Shown here: in pieces, positions 33,701 to 44,199 of the stretch
Numbering within the stretch: position 1 is the first letter of the stretch
Layout: every line of letters starts with the position of its first letter
NCBI RefSeq assembly: GCF_958298935.1
Contig: NC_084931.1
Location: 20,549,334-20,613,333 of the forward strand
Reading direction: 5' to 3'
DNA: 64,000 nt
Source: Phragmites australis
Lineage: Eukaryota > Streptophyta > Magnoliopsida > Poales > Poaceae
The notes under the pieces: model-generated
The model's database searches: none
Seen by the model: only the letters and a program-made list of their open reading frames with translations
Told to the model about the DNA's origin: nothing
Translations under genes and position numbers: made by a program

Positions 33701-36174
33701 TATGTTCCCGTTGGAATAACCACTCCCTCTCCAAGCTGTTGAGCTAATTTAATGGCCACTCGAAAGTATGGGCAGTTTGCTTTTCTTCCAGGAATATCAT
33801 TAGCATGGAACCACTTCGCCAAAGCTTTCCCAAGTTTCTCTTTGGCATCTCCCTGGAGCATAATGTCCACCCTAGGCTGCGATGATGCCCTACTGCGTGC
33901 CAAATCTATATCAAATGGAACTTTTGAAACACTTGAACTTCGGTAGTACCTGTCAATTTTAGTTTGACTAGTTGAGAAACTTCCACTACCACTTGCCCTA
34001 CCAAAAGGCAGGGAGCTGCCACTTGCCCTACTGAAAGGCGAAGAGCTACCATGTTCCAAGCCAATATTCCTCAACGATTCTCTTATTGCCATCTCAACCT
34101 GCCCCTCTTCATCAGGAGGAATATTAGCCCTTCTAGCCTTCCCATAAGCTTCCTCCATAATTGCCTTTTCAACAAAGAGATGATGCTCATTAGCATCCAT
34201 CTTCTTTTGTCTCCCTAATGCCGTTACCTTCAACATTATCTCCCTAACATTACGTGGCACATTTGGGCATGGTACCACGTCCCCTTGCAGTCCAGCCAGA
34301 TGATTCCTTAAACGGGTTACACCTCCACTGTCCCTTGCAACAAGACAATAACCACACTTGAATCCATTAGTTTTCCACTTCTGACCATGGCTCCATGGTT
34401 TCTCAATGGATCATCGTAGTTCTATCCGAGTCCCTGCAATTCAAAAGAAAGAAATGAAAAATGTGTGCAAAAGAGTATATATTTGCATGTAAACAATCAC
34501 TGTAAATGAAGTAAAAGAGTATAACTAAAAAACTAAAAATTCTAGCACAGGATAAGAAACGTACCACACATAGATGGATGTTTAACATAAAGAACATGAC
34601 ATGAAGTTAATAATGTAATCTGAGCAAATTTCACACTGAAATCTGAACTACACATATGGATCAATGTTTGGTTTAAATTTTAATTGCATGTCATATATAT
34701 TTGGATACTACGTGACACTAAACATACAAAAATCTGAATTTGTTGGGCAGTGTATCAATGAACACTCTGTACAAAGAGTTACTTTTTCAACATACAAAAA
34801 TCAGTATCAAGGTAATTGTGTCTGCCAGGTGCTTGGTTGATGTATAACCATTAGAATTTGAGTACTCAGTTGGTATAGTATTTATTTTCTACTGAAATGA
34901 AATCGACATGCTTCTATCAACAAAAGCTGTACCAAGCTGCTGCTGTGAAGGTTGAAAAGAAAACAGCTGCTGTATAAGAAATAGAACAGTTGGATTTATC
35001 GCTAAAGGTACATGATTCTGAATCAACATTAGATAGGAGTACCCGCACCTAACAGTTTACAACCTTAAGCCCAGTTTAGTTCAGGAACATGTGTGGCTAC
35101 CACTTATATACTTATCCCCCAGGCACCATCAAGGTTACAACTGCTCTTCTATATAACTTGGACAGCAAATTTCAATTGAATTGATGAGGCAGAATAACTG
35201 AATAAGTTGCTGCTTCCAGTTCCAACTCTCTGTTTAGAGGGCAAACTAATGAAGCCTAGAAAACATAATTCTAGTTGCAACTTGTAAGTAAAGTCAACTC
35301 TAGCTCAAATGGATTCAATTTTTGTAGGGGATAATCACACTTACTCCCCACATATCAGCTTCATTTCACCTTACTGACAAATAACAAGAAAGCAAGCACA
35401 AACCACAAGCTGAATGTAACCAACCATACTCGCATCGATGCTCACCTGATTTAGTGACCACAATTGTGGTAGACGTCGTGGTCCTACCGCCGGCACCGCT
35501 GGACAATCCGCCGACAGCTAGCTCCTTCCCCTTCCCCTTGCCCCTGCCTTGGCGCTCCCCCTCGCCCTGCGTCGCAGCCCCTCTGCCTCCAGTACCCACC
35601 GCCTCTCCCTCACTTTCCATCGCCATGGCTCAGGCCTCACCCGACTCGATGGAGATCGAGGAGGGGGCCTAGGTGATGGAGACTGGAGAGAAAGTTTGGG
35701 AGAAGGGAATGGAGGTGGGAGAGCAGCTGAAGGGCAGGGCCAGGCCAGCGGCTGCGTCTCTGACGGTGACGCAGGACCGCAGGTGCGCCGCCCGACGTCC
35801 AGCGGCAGGGGCCTGCACAGCAACACCCTCAACCGCGGCACCGCGCCATGGCGGCAGAGGCGGGCGCGTCGCGAGCCGACCTTGCGGGGCTGCGGGTTGG
35901 AGACGGCGGTGGCGACTGGCGTGATACCTGGGTCAGCGAAGCAGCGCTGCGGCGGCGCGTCCGCGCGAGGGGGGCGGGGGGCCAGTCGGGCATGTGGGGA
36001 AAAAATGTGGCGATTTAGGGTAAGGGAGGGTGGGGGCGGCGATTTTTGGACGAGTTAAGGCGGTCACGTGCGGGACAGCGAATTTAGCTAAAATTTTTTG
36101 GCCGGTACACTTTTTTACCGGACCCCACCGATAAAAGCGAAATTTTGGATTTTTCGCCGAAATTTTTTTCCTTG
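30713..36174 (-). mobile_element. hAT transposon, 5.46 kb, nearly complete, perfect 8-bp target duplication
   Basis: Terminal repeats CAAGGAAAAAAATTTCGG (30713-30730) and its exact reverse complement ending at 36174. Both flanks are CCCCTCTC (30705-30712 and 36175-36182). Eight-base duplications are diagnostic for hAT. A six-exon transposase gene fills the inside on the minus strand. Subterminal cggtaaa / tttaccgg words are shared with the MITE at 39023-39319. It is nested in the LINE-like retroposon. Confidence 0.93.
31288..35626 (-). pseudogene. hAT transposase (BED finger, DUF659, hAT C-terminal dimerisation), three nonsense codons
   Basis: Six exons on minus, with GT-AG borders and consistent phase: 35626-35446, 34433-33230, 33147-32696, 32598-32383, 32115-31513, 31427-31288; 932 codons. 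The BED-like finger reads SHGQKWKTNGFKCGYCLVAR, then RLRNHL. DUF659 carries GVTIMCDSWTGP and IVTDNGSNYKKAC. The mid part is LWWDKVELVLKAVTPIYSVL. The C-terminal dimerisation block is GCGRNWSTFALVHTKLRNRL with KLHKLVYVHYNLKL. Acidic and Gly/Ser tails follow. In-frame stops lie at 34413-34411 (TGA, Arg expected), 33630-33628 (TAG, Trp expected) and 33026-33024 (TAG, Trp expected). No frameshift was found, so loss is by three point changes, all of the C-to-T/G-to-A type. Confidence 0.88.
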
Positions 36175-38239
36175 CCCCTCTCCCACCACTCCTCTCTCCT
36201 TGCCGTCGCACGAGCATGCCATTGGAGCCCACGCAGCTACAAGGATGGTGGCGGCGGGGCTATCTCCCTTCCGTGGCGTCTCCCTCCCGCCTGAGGGGCC
36301 CCTTGCCACCAGATCTGGGAGGCGGTGGCCGACGTGCTCGGTGGTGGCAGTGCTAAGGCGGAGGGAGGCGGCAGTGGACCTGAGGTGGAGGAGGTGGCCA
36401 CGAATGCGTAGCTGGCGAAGCTGGAGCGGGCGCGCTTCGCGGTGTGCAGCACAGCCTCGACGGTGGGCCGTGTCGGTGGGTCACGTTTGAGGCTAGAGAG
36501 GGAGGGCGACGGCAACCTCTGAGGCGGTGACGGCCAGTGAAGGCCCCGGCGTGGTTGTAGACCGACGAGGTTGAGGCCGTGGAGGGCGCTCACATGGGCC
36601 ATGGCAAAGCTGCGGTGTTTTTGTGAGCACATCTAGTCAGCGGTGGCGCCCCTCCCACCAGATCGAGGCGACGACCAATGGTTGGCCGGATCCACACGTT
36701 GGGCTGGCCCACGTGATGGCGGTGGCCTGTTTAGTGCGGCTGCGGATGGGACAGCGTTGTGGTGCCGGGTCCGTGCGAGGGACATGCAGATCTACGCGTG
36801 TGGTGCCAGCCCACGTGGGGCGGTGATAGGTCCGCCATGGCGGTTGTGCCGGATCTGTGCGGCGGCGGCGGCAGCGGCTAGTCCTGCAAGGCGGTTGCCA
36901 GTCCGACGCAGCTTAGGCAACGTCCTCGCGCGGCGACACATGTGATGGGGCTCGGCAACCTGCGGCTCGGTCCTTGTCGCAACGCATGCCAATGGTGGCC
37001 GGTGGGTGTTCAGCGTGGGCGCAGGTTTTGGTGATGTGGGGGGCTTTAGGTGAAAGCCTAACTTGGTCTTCTAATGCTGGTGACGATGACGCTCTTAGGT
37101 GCTGTTATCCTTTCTAAAGGTGTCGCTAGGAGATCTCTACCTTCCCCCACCCCGAATGGATCCTCCGTGTGAAAACACTGACCTCTTTCGAGATCGGACA
37201 ATGGTGGAATCTTTGATGTTGTGTCCTCCATGGCGGTATTGCCTTGGAGCCCCCTGCCCTGCGTTGGCAAGGACTGGCATTGAGATTGGCAGCGATGAGG
37301 TTCGGGCCTAGGGTGATGATGAGGCTTTTGCTTTCTTGGAGTTGCGCTTCTTGCTTCATGGCGAGAGGCTGACAAGCTAGGGTTGATCGTGTTGGTGTGG
37401 AGTCAAAGTTGTTGCGTCGTTGGGGTGCAACGAAGCTTGGCAACGATGGCATGTAGTACGCTCTTTCTCAAGGCTATTTCGGTGGTAATTGAGTGCATGG
37501 GTGCATTGATAATGTGGCATAGGTTGAGATCCGTCGTGAGAAGTCGGAGCTGTTGTGTCGCTTTTGCGATGAGCTTGGTAACGATAACTTGTGTCGGGTT
37601 CCATCATTTGTAGGCTGTTAATGATTAGTAGTATGCCGTGGGTCTTTACTGTGTGTTTGTAAGATTTTTGGATCCATTTTATCTTATAAACTGAGTCAAC
37701 TCTTTTCTTCTATAGTGGATTGCAGAAAAAAATTTCTGCCTTTGAAAAAGAAAAGGTACACTTCCAAACTATTATTCACCGGTTGTTCCTGTTCCAGTTA
37801 ATTCAGTTGCAGTGACCATATTGCAATGTTACCATTTACCAGAAATAATATGTAGCAAAATATGAAGCAATAGGACGAATGGAGTAAATGGGGAAGCTTA
37901 ATTAGCAAGTAGCACGGTGTATAGGCATTAGGCGTATCACATCGATTTAGAGTCTTGTGACATTGGACATGAAACTAGCCATATAATGCTCATAATAAGT
38001 ATTCATTTTAAAATAATATTATGTGTAAAATCATAAAGTAATTAAAAGCAAAAGAATTACAAGGACAAAGATACCTCAATACGAAAGGGGTGGGGTAGAT
38101 AAACAATCGGTATTGGTACTAAATACAGCAGATTCTTGAGCCCTTCTTTGGAGCACCAATCTTGCAATCTCTCCAAGGTACACACCGGAGATCATTTTCT
38201 CAAAACTCTATGCCGATTAAATGACGTTACTTTTAGCTT

Positions 38240-41200
38240 CATTGCTGTAAGACTTTCAACTTGATTGTTACAAGCTATTCCACACGGGAAAGTTTTCACA
38301 AGATCTAACCTGGTCATAGTAATTGTGTGTCTCATCATTCAAACATATATCATAAGGTGTACGACGGTATTTTACCATATATATTTGCGTATTTCCCCTG
38401 CATACTTATATATAAGAAAAAGAAGAAAAAAAAAAGAAAAAAAGAGAGGCGGGCCCCTTTTCTTTAGGCCGGCCCACTCCCCGACCTCTTTGTCCCATCG
38501 ACCGCGCATGCCCCAGGGGTGCCCGGCGCCTCCTGTTCTTCTTCCCTGCCACCTCTACCTCTCTCTCCCCGCGCCGCCTTGCTCCTCGCGCCCGCCAGCT
38601 CGGCTGCGCTCGTGCCTGAGCCGCTCGCTCCCCACCTCCTCTCTGATCCTCGGGCCCGAACCAGCCGAGCGCTCCGCCCCGGCTGCGCTCGAGCTGTGGC
38701 GAGCCACGCCGCGCCGCCACCTCTCTCGGCTCACTCATCCCCATGCTTATCTCCCCATCCTTATCTCTTTCCGAAATCATAACCCCCGATCCAATTACTC
38801 GGTCGGTTGGGAGCTCCCAGCCGCCACTACAAAGGTTGGGGAGGGGCCAGATCAGAAAAGAGAGAGGGAGAAGAGAGGGAGAAGAAAGAAAGAGAAAAGA
38901 GAGAGAGCTTTTCGCCGCATCTAGCCACCGCTTTTGCCATCGTCGGAGCGCCATGGCCATCGTTGCCCGTGCTGGTGGGTCTTGGCAGTAATCTCCCCCC
39001 CCTCCATGGGTGTTATCCCGACCAGGGAAAATCTTACCGGTAAATTTTATTTACCGGAGGTCACCGGTAAATTTGATTTCTCAAAAATATCGGATTTACC
39101 GGAGTTTTACCGAACAAATTCAAACAAATTTAAACAAAATTTAAATAAATAAAATTCAAATATTACTGATAAGTGATTTTTTTATTGTGATATAATCTTT
39201 TTGAAAATTTAAATAAATAAATTCAAAAAATTTACCGGTTTATTTTTTTTACCGGTACCCACCGGTAAAACCGGTAAACCGGGTTTACCGCCGGTTTTCG
39301 GCCGGTAAAGTAATCCCTGATCCCGACTGGGCCTTGTGCCCATGTCTGTGCAGAGCAGGTTGCCAGTCGACACTTCAGCGCTGTGTCCGTGCAAAGCAGG
39401 TGGCCGGTCGGCTTGATTGCTGTGTCCGTGCTTGTGTAGGCCGGTGCCTTCGTGCCCGCGCGATGAGCAGATGGATGTGGTGATTTGTGCTAGCTTTTGT
39501 GCTGAGGTGTTCGTAATCGAACTCGGTTGTTCTTGTTGATGGTGACTTGGCCGGCCTCGAGCCGTGTCCGTGGTGATGCTATTCGTTGTGGTTGCTGGCT
39601 GTTCTTCGTCTCTCTGATCATGCCGGCCTCCGCGCCGCGACCGTGGAAATTGGTGGTGCTTCGATTTTGGTGGCCGGTGGCCCTTTTGCTTTGCGCTGAA
39701 ATCCAACCAGTGCCTCCGTGCCCATGTCTGTGCTTGCTGTGGATTAGGCTGGCCGGCTCCTTCGTGCCTCTGTGCGATGAACAGGTGGTCTGGCGTGCAT
39801 GTCTCTCACCGCCGTGAGGAGCTGATGGGCTCCGATGTGCGAGTCTCTCACCGTCGTGAGGAGATTATGGGCTCCAGCGTGCATGTTTTTTTGCCTTCGT
39901 CGCCATGGTGGTGCTCGGTGCTGGTTGTTCTTGCTTCTTTTGTGATTTCGGCCGATTGTTCTCGTGTTTCTGTGATTTGGTTGGGCTTGTGCCATGACCG
40001 TGATTCGGGTGGCCAACTATTTTGCTTTGAGGTGGTGGCCAGCTGTTTTGCTGTGAGTTTGGGCCAGCTGTGTTCTCGTTTTGTGAACCGGCTGTTAGTT
40101 TGTGGTTGAAACTGGCCGGCCTTCATGCCATTGCTATCGTGGTGCTTCTCCGTTTGGCCAGCGCACTTGTGTAGCTGGTAGCCCTTTTGTTGGGTTAACA
40201 TGCTCATACCTAGGCCACCCTTCTATCAGTTGGCATGTATGCTTCTCTGTGTGTTGGCCCTGCCATCAACAACATGTTCTTTTGGTATGGCAATGAGAGG
40301 GCAGTAGTATTTGCCTCTCTGTGGCGTGGTGGCTTGAGGCTATGTTGGGTCCTCTCTGATGGTTGCATGTTTCTCTGCTACTACCCATTGCTTTACCAAT
40401 CTTAGGTCTGTTTGTTGGATGGCCTTGTTTTGTGATATATCATGTGACGTGATGCTCTCTACTCTATACATCACTGATGCTTTTGTAGCCCTACTGTTGT
40501 GGCCTTTGCTGTTATAAGTTGTGATCAAATCAAGTGGTAATCTGAGGCCTGATAACTTGCTACTTCGGTTCTCCTGGCTGTTGGTGGCTTGGCCTGGCCC
40601 TGTTATTGTGCCCTTGCTATTAAGAACTCTATGATGTGCTCATTTCACTTGATAGTATGATGATGCTATTACATGGCCAATGATGATTAATGAGTTTATT
40701 TTGGTATTGTGTCGCGGCCAATGACGTATAGCGAGGCCCAACAGTGCCTTTGCAGCTTGTTATTACCCTTCATCTTTGTGGTGCTAGCCTTCGTGGCTCT
40801 ATTATTGTGGGATAGTGATAGAGGTCGTAGATAGGAGCCTAGGGGCATGTGCAGTTCACTGGGCTCCCGTCAGGTTGTAGTTGGCGAACTGTCGTGTCGC
40901 TAGACTCTCTCTCTCCCTCTATTCCTTTGTAGTACCTGAGGCTACGGCCGATGATGAGGGGCTACAGATTCTGAGGCATGTGTGGTCGATGATGATCCGG
41001 GATATATAAATAGTTCATAAAACTCATGCTACATTGTTTGTCTCGTCTTTTACTGTTATTTGTTTTCTAACGCTCACTCTGCTTTGTCTATGATGCGTGT
41101 GATTACAGCCTTGCAGACTCAGAGATGACTTAATGACGACCAGTACATTAGCTTACTCGGAGGTTGTCCGGGAGAGCCAGACGTAATTAACCAGGGGCCT

Positions 41201-41345
41201 CACGAGCCTATGGGAACCAGGACGAGACAATTGTCAGAAGAAGTTAGTCAAATAGCATGTGCGTATGTGTGTGGAACAAATTGTAATCATGAAACTTGTG
41301 CTTTATGAGTTTGATAATGAATAAATAAAGTTCAGCGTTTCAATT
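38240..41345 (+). mobile_element. probable long solo LTR (gypsy/Tekay-like) inside the hexokinase pseudogene
   Basis: A 3-kb block starts AT-rich, becomes CG/CT-rich (38450-39000), then has long TG-rich text and ends with aataaataaag at 41320. A phrase near 41100 (gattacagccttgcagactc) is familiar from Tekay-type LTRs. No ORF of substance. It separates the hexokinase NMEWGSF and FEKMISG exons. LTR ends and target duplication were not found, so the borders are approximate. Confidence 0.4.
39023..39319. mobile_element. hAT MITE, 297 bp, perfect 8-bp target duplication
   Basis: CAGGGAAAATCTTACCGG at the left; right end GGCCGGTAAAGTAATCCCTG. Both flanks are ATCCCGAC (39015-39022 and 39320-39327). 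About 90 bases inside each end match the subterminal regions of the hAT element at 30713-36174 (accggaggtcaccggtaaa versus atcggaggtcaccgataaa). It is rich in accggtaaa palindromes. Confidence 0.93.
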
Positions 41346-41666
41346 ACATTTGTCTCCTGTTTCTCTCGTATACTGTATGTATACTGGCACGCTCGTAGTT
41401 GTTATATTCACAGTTATACAATATAGCAATTCAAACAAAGGCGAGTTTCAAATGGAGCACTATAATGGTATTTACGGAGGTCGGAAACTACCCCATTCCA
41501 TATTACAGCCAGTTGAATGGAGCACTATAATGTAAGATACAATTATCAAAGTTTCTATTATGACACTGAAAATTTTATCATCCCACAGAATTCAAATATA
41601 TACTGTGGGTCCAAAGTTGGTAAGAAGACCCCAACACTTAGTAATTGCACCATAGTGTTCAATTTG

Positions 41667-42056
41667 GGTGTGATTGGTTGCCCGCATAGATTTTAATCGC
41701 ATGGACCGTATATGTAAGTTGAGGTGAAGCAGGCTGAGCAGGGTCATATTTATTGAAAACAAAAGTACTTGGTTGGTTGTATCTGTCTGTAAAGGTTAAG
41801 CTGAGATTCTGTTTGGTTGATCGAATCTAAGATCATATGAGTGGATGTAAGAGTTGAAACTATGATTGATTGCTCGTACGAAGATGATTTTATGACACTG
41901 ATAAGTGAGCCCGCCTGTATGAGTAGATGAAAGAGCTTGCATCTACCGAGTCAGGCTGCGAAGGGAAGTTCGATTCCCTCCTAGGCCAGACTGCGAGAGT
42001 ACATTTGCATCCGCCGGTCCAAGCTAGAATAGTATATATATAAACAATCAAACACG
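41667..42056 (+). mobile_element. MITE, family copy 2
   Basis: Starts gtgtgattggttgc and ends near aacaatcaaacac, with a body matching the reverse complement of 23730-24076 throughout. It carries an extra stretch of about 35 bases around 41963-41997, absent from copy 1. Confidence 0.65.
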
Positions 42057-43411
42057 TTTCTCTCTAAGATTATATACATAGGAAACATCCGTGCCAGCTC
42101 CAATAATCAGTGCAGCCACTGTATCCTCATCATAATAATGCCCCATAGCTGATGTCCCCAGCATTGTTCACCTAATTATCAACATCATATGAAATTTCTA
42201 AGAATGAACCAAAACACCATTTTCTAATCTATTACACGCAGCTAAAGCAATTTTTTACGCATGATCATGGAGCACACATCAATTCATCACAACATAATAT
42301 GTGTGAATTTAACAAGAGCTGAAACTAACTACCCAATATGTATGGTTCTGCCATATAACATGTGAGTATCCAATTCTAGCATTCCTTTGAGCATAATACA
42401 TGAATGCTAATCTCATGGCTCCATGCACATGACTGCTAAAAATTGACGGCATTTATAGATTTTGGCAGGGTGCAGGGACTGCAGAGCATCTAGGTTGTCA
42501 CCGAAATGGCATAGCACTGCAGAGGATAATATCATAACCTTGTCCTTCAGAAACGGTATAGCACCGCAGCGTAGTGGCAGGTCGAGCATTTTCAACTTAC
42601 ATACCTGTTGCGTCCGTGCCTACGTACTCAGCCACGTGCGCCCCGCATCCCTCATGCCCGCTCCACCGTCGTGCCCCTGCCTAGCTCGAGCCTGCACTGC
42701 CGTTGACACTGCCTTCCAGGCTTGAACCCATGCCCATGCCTCACCCCACCACCACGACCCTCGTCTCGCTCGCGCCTGTGCCACCGCCGCCCTCCATCTC
42801 AGGGATACGGTCGCCACACAGTCACGCACACGATCTCAACCTCTCATGAATCAACGCACTCATGCACAGGGTCTTCACTCGTGTCTCAAGGGCACCTGGG
42901 CCGCTATGCATGGCTGTATGGGCAGTAGGTCGTGAGCTGTGGCCGCGTCAACGCCGATTAGGTCGTGGCGATATGTGCTTGAGCCATTGTAGGAGATTAT
43001 CCGTTAATTTCTCTCCTGATTTCTTCAGTTATTTTCATTAGTAAAATAAGCCCCATATCTGTACTAATTGTTTGAATTTTAGGAATTTTATTAGATGGGA
43101 GGAAAGTAGAGGGAAGAGATGACGCAAGAACCAATTCGTATTTTGTATAGTTGACATATAAAAAAATACATAAAAATTTGGGTGTACATATACATCCTTG
43201 TCCCTTCTTAGGCCCGTCAATGCCACAGTAGCAGCTGCATAGTGGTCACAGCCCCGTCTACATAGGGTGCTATTTGAAAACAGTGGATTATCAGTTAAAA
43301 AGACTAACTAGTGTTACCGGGATACGGGTGCGGAAGTTGGAGTCTGACTCGAGTGCAGGTGTCCGACATGGCAAACTCGAGAATATAGGATTCAAGGATT
43401 CTTCTAATGTA

Positions 43412-43412
<1 letters not shown>

Positions 43413-43457
<45 letters not shown>
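43413..43457. repeat. (TTA)n microsatellite, about 45 bp
   Basis: Pure trinucleotide run. Confidence 0.95.
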
Positions 43458-43878
43458 TTATGTTTTGAATATAAGTATATACATAAAAGATATATATAAT
43501 ATAGAGATATACCTCTTCTTTAATACACTAGAAGGGGAAATAAATTCGTAATTCTTATTTACAATCAGATCCACTAGATTCGTCAAGGCTAAAAGAAAAT
43601 AGAAAATAGAAAAGAATAAATATGAAATGGGCCGTCATTTGTTGGCCCATCCAATCACGTCCAAGGTTTCCCTAACTCCTTCAGTCTCTCTTCCACGCAC
43701 ACCACCGCCTCCCCATCTCCCCCGCTACCTCCCTTCCCGAGTCCTCTCCTCTCCCCCGCTGTCACTGCTTCCCCCCCCCCACCCCACCTCCTCCTTTCCT
43801 CCCCCTTCTTGCGCAGCGCACGGCAGCATCTGCCGTTTGGCTAGTGCAGTTGCGAACCGTTTGGCGGGTGTCAAGCTC

Positions 43879-43881
<3 letters not shown>

Positions 43882-43924
<43 letters not shown>
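43882..43924. repeat. (TA)n microsatellite, about 43 bp
   Basis: Pure dinucleotide run. Confidence 0.95.
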
Positions 43925-43926
<2 letters not shown>

Positions 43927-44199
43927 CAAATAAAAAATCTAAATATATGTGTTTGTTTTAAAAGATTACATATCTAGACTCTCGGTGTGTTGCCCTTCCA
44001 ATGGGTGAGAGCGACATTTTTTCAATAAAATTAGGACTAATTTTAAAATAGAATTGTTGCGGATTAATCGGACGAGTAGAGTATAAGCCTATAATTTGAT
44101 TCACAAAGTTAAATGTCTACGTTGAATACAAAATTTACAGTATGTGATTGTACATATTACAATGTCGGGGATAAAACATGAGTTCTACTACGTGAACTG

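Larger units (their letters stand above)
30655..37752 (+). mobile_element. LINE-like (non-LTR) retroposon, split by the hAT element, with 9-bp target duplication
   Basis: AAGGTACAC occurs at 30646-30654 and again at 37753-37761. Between them is a GC-rich 5' start (cgctcctgagcggcggctcg) and a 3' end in an A-rich tail (tttgaaaaagaaaa). With the hAT removed the element is about 1.6 kb. The 5' leader resembles those of grass L1-type elements. No reverse transcriptase is found, so it is a deleted or non-autonomous copy. It lies inside an intron of the hexokinase pseudogene. Confidence 0.65.
29588..42171 (-). pseudogene. hexokinase pseudogene, exons dispersed by nested insertions
   Basis: Hexokinase phosphorylates glucose and, in plants, also senses it. 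On minus: 42171-42078 reads, after a frame slip, GTSAMGHYYDEDTVAALIIG and AGTDVSYV (compare GTLAGGRYYDED..ILGTGTN.AYV). 41506-41476 reads NMEWGSFR. 38206-38119 reads FEKMISGVYLGEIARLVLQR then RAQESAVF. 30252-30171 reads IREDDSPDLREVSKVLEGHL with good splice sites. 29959-29588 reads the C-terminus, RRAARLAAAGIVAVLQKNGR, then VAIEVGLYQGYSVFREYLNE and GSGIGAALLAAS. Canonical text there is V-A-I-E/D-G-G-L-Y, so one Gly is now Val. The two last exons are open; upstream ones are frame-broken and the N-terminal half is absent. A LINE with a nested hAT and a probable LTR lie between exons. Confidence 0.85.

Noticed and set aside
35549..36058. 169-codon plus-strand open frame
   Set aside because: It is antisense to the first hAT exon and 5' flank, is GC-rich low-complexity, and crosses no recognisable domain.
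36098..36992. Several overlapping GC-rich open frames
   Set aside because: They lie in the GC-rich leader of the LINE-like retroposon, are open on both strands, and have no RT or ORF1 motifs.
38265..38960. Long open frames on both strands (219 and 184 codons)
   Set aside because: Composition is Pro/Arg/Ser from CT-rich DNA; no domain; inside a probable LTR.
43274..43468. Open frame ending in a Tyr run
   Set aside because: The end is the TTA microsatellite, and the start has no coding evidence.
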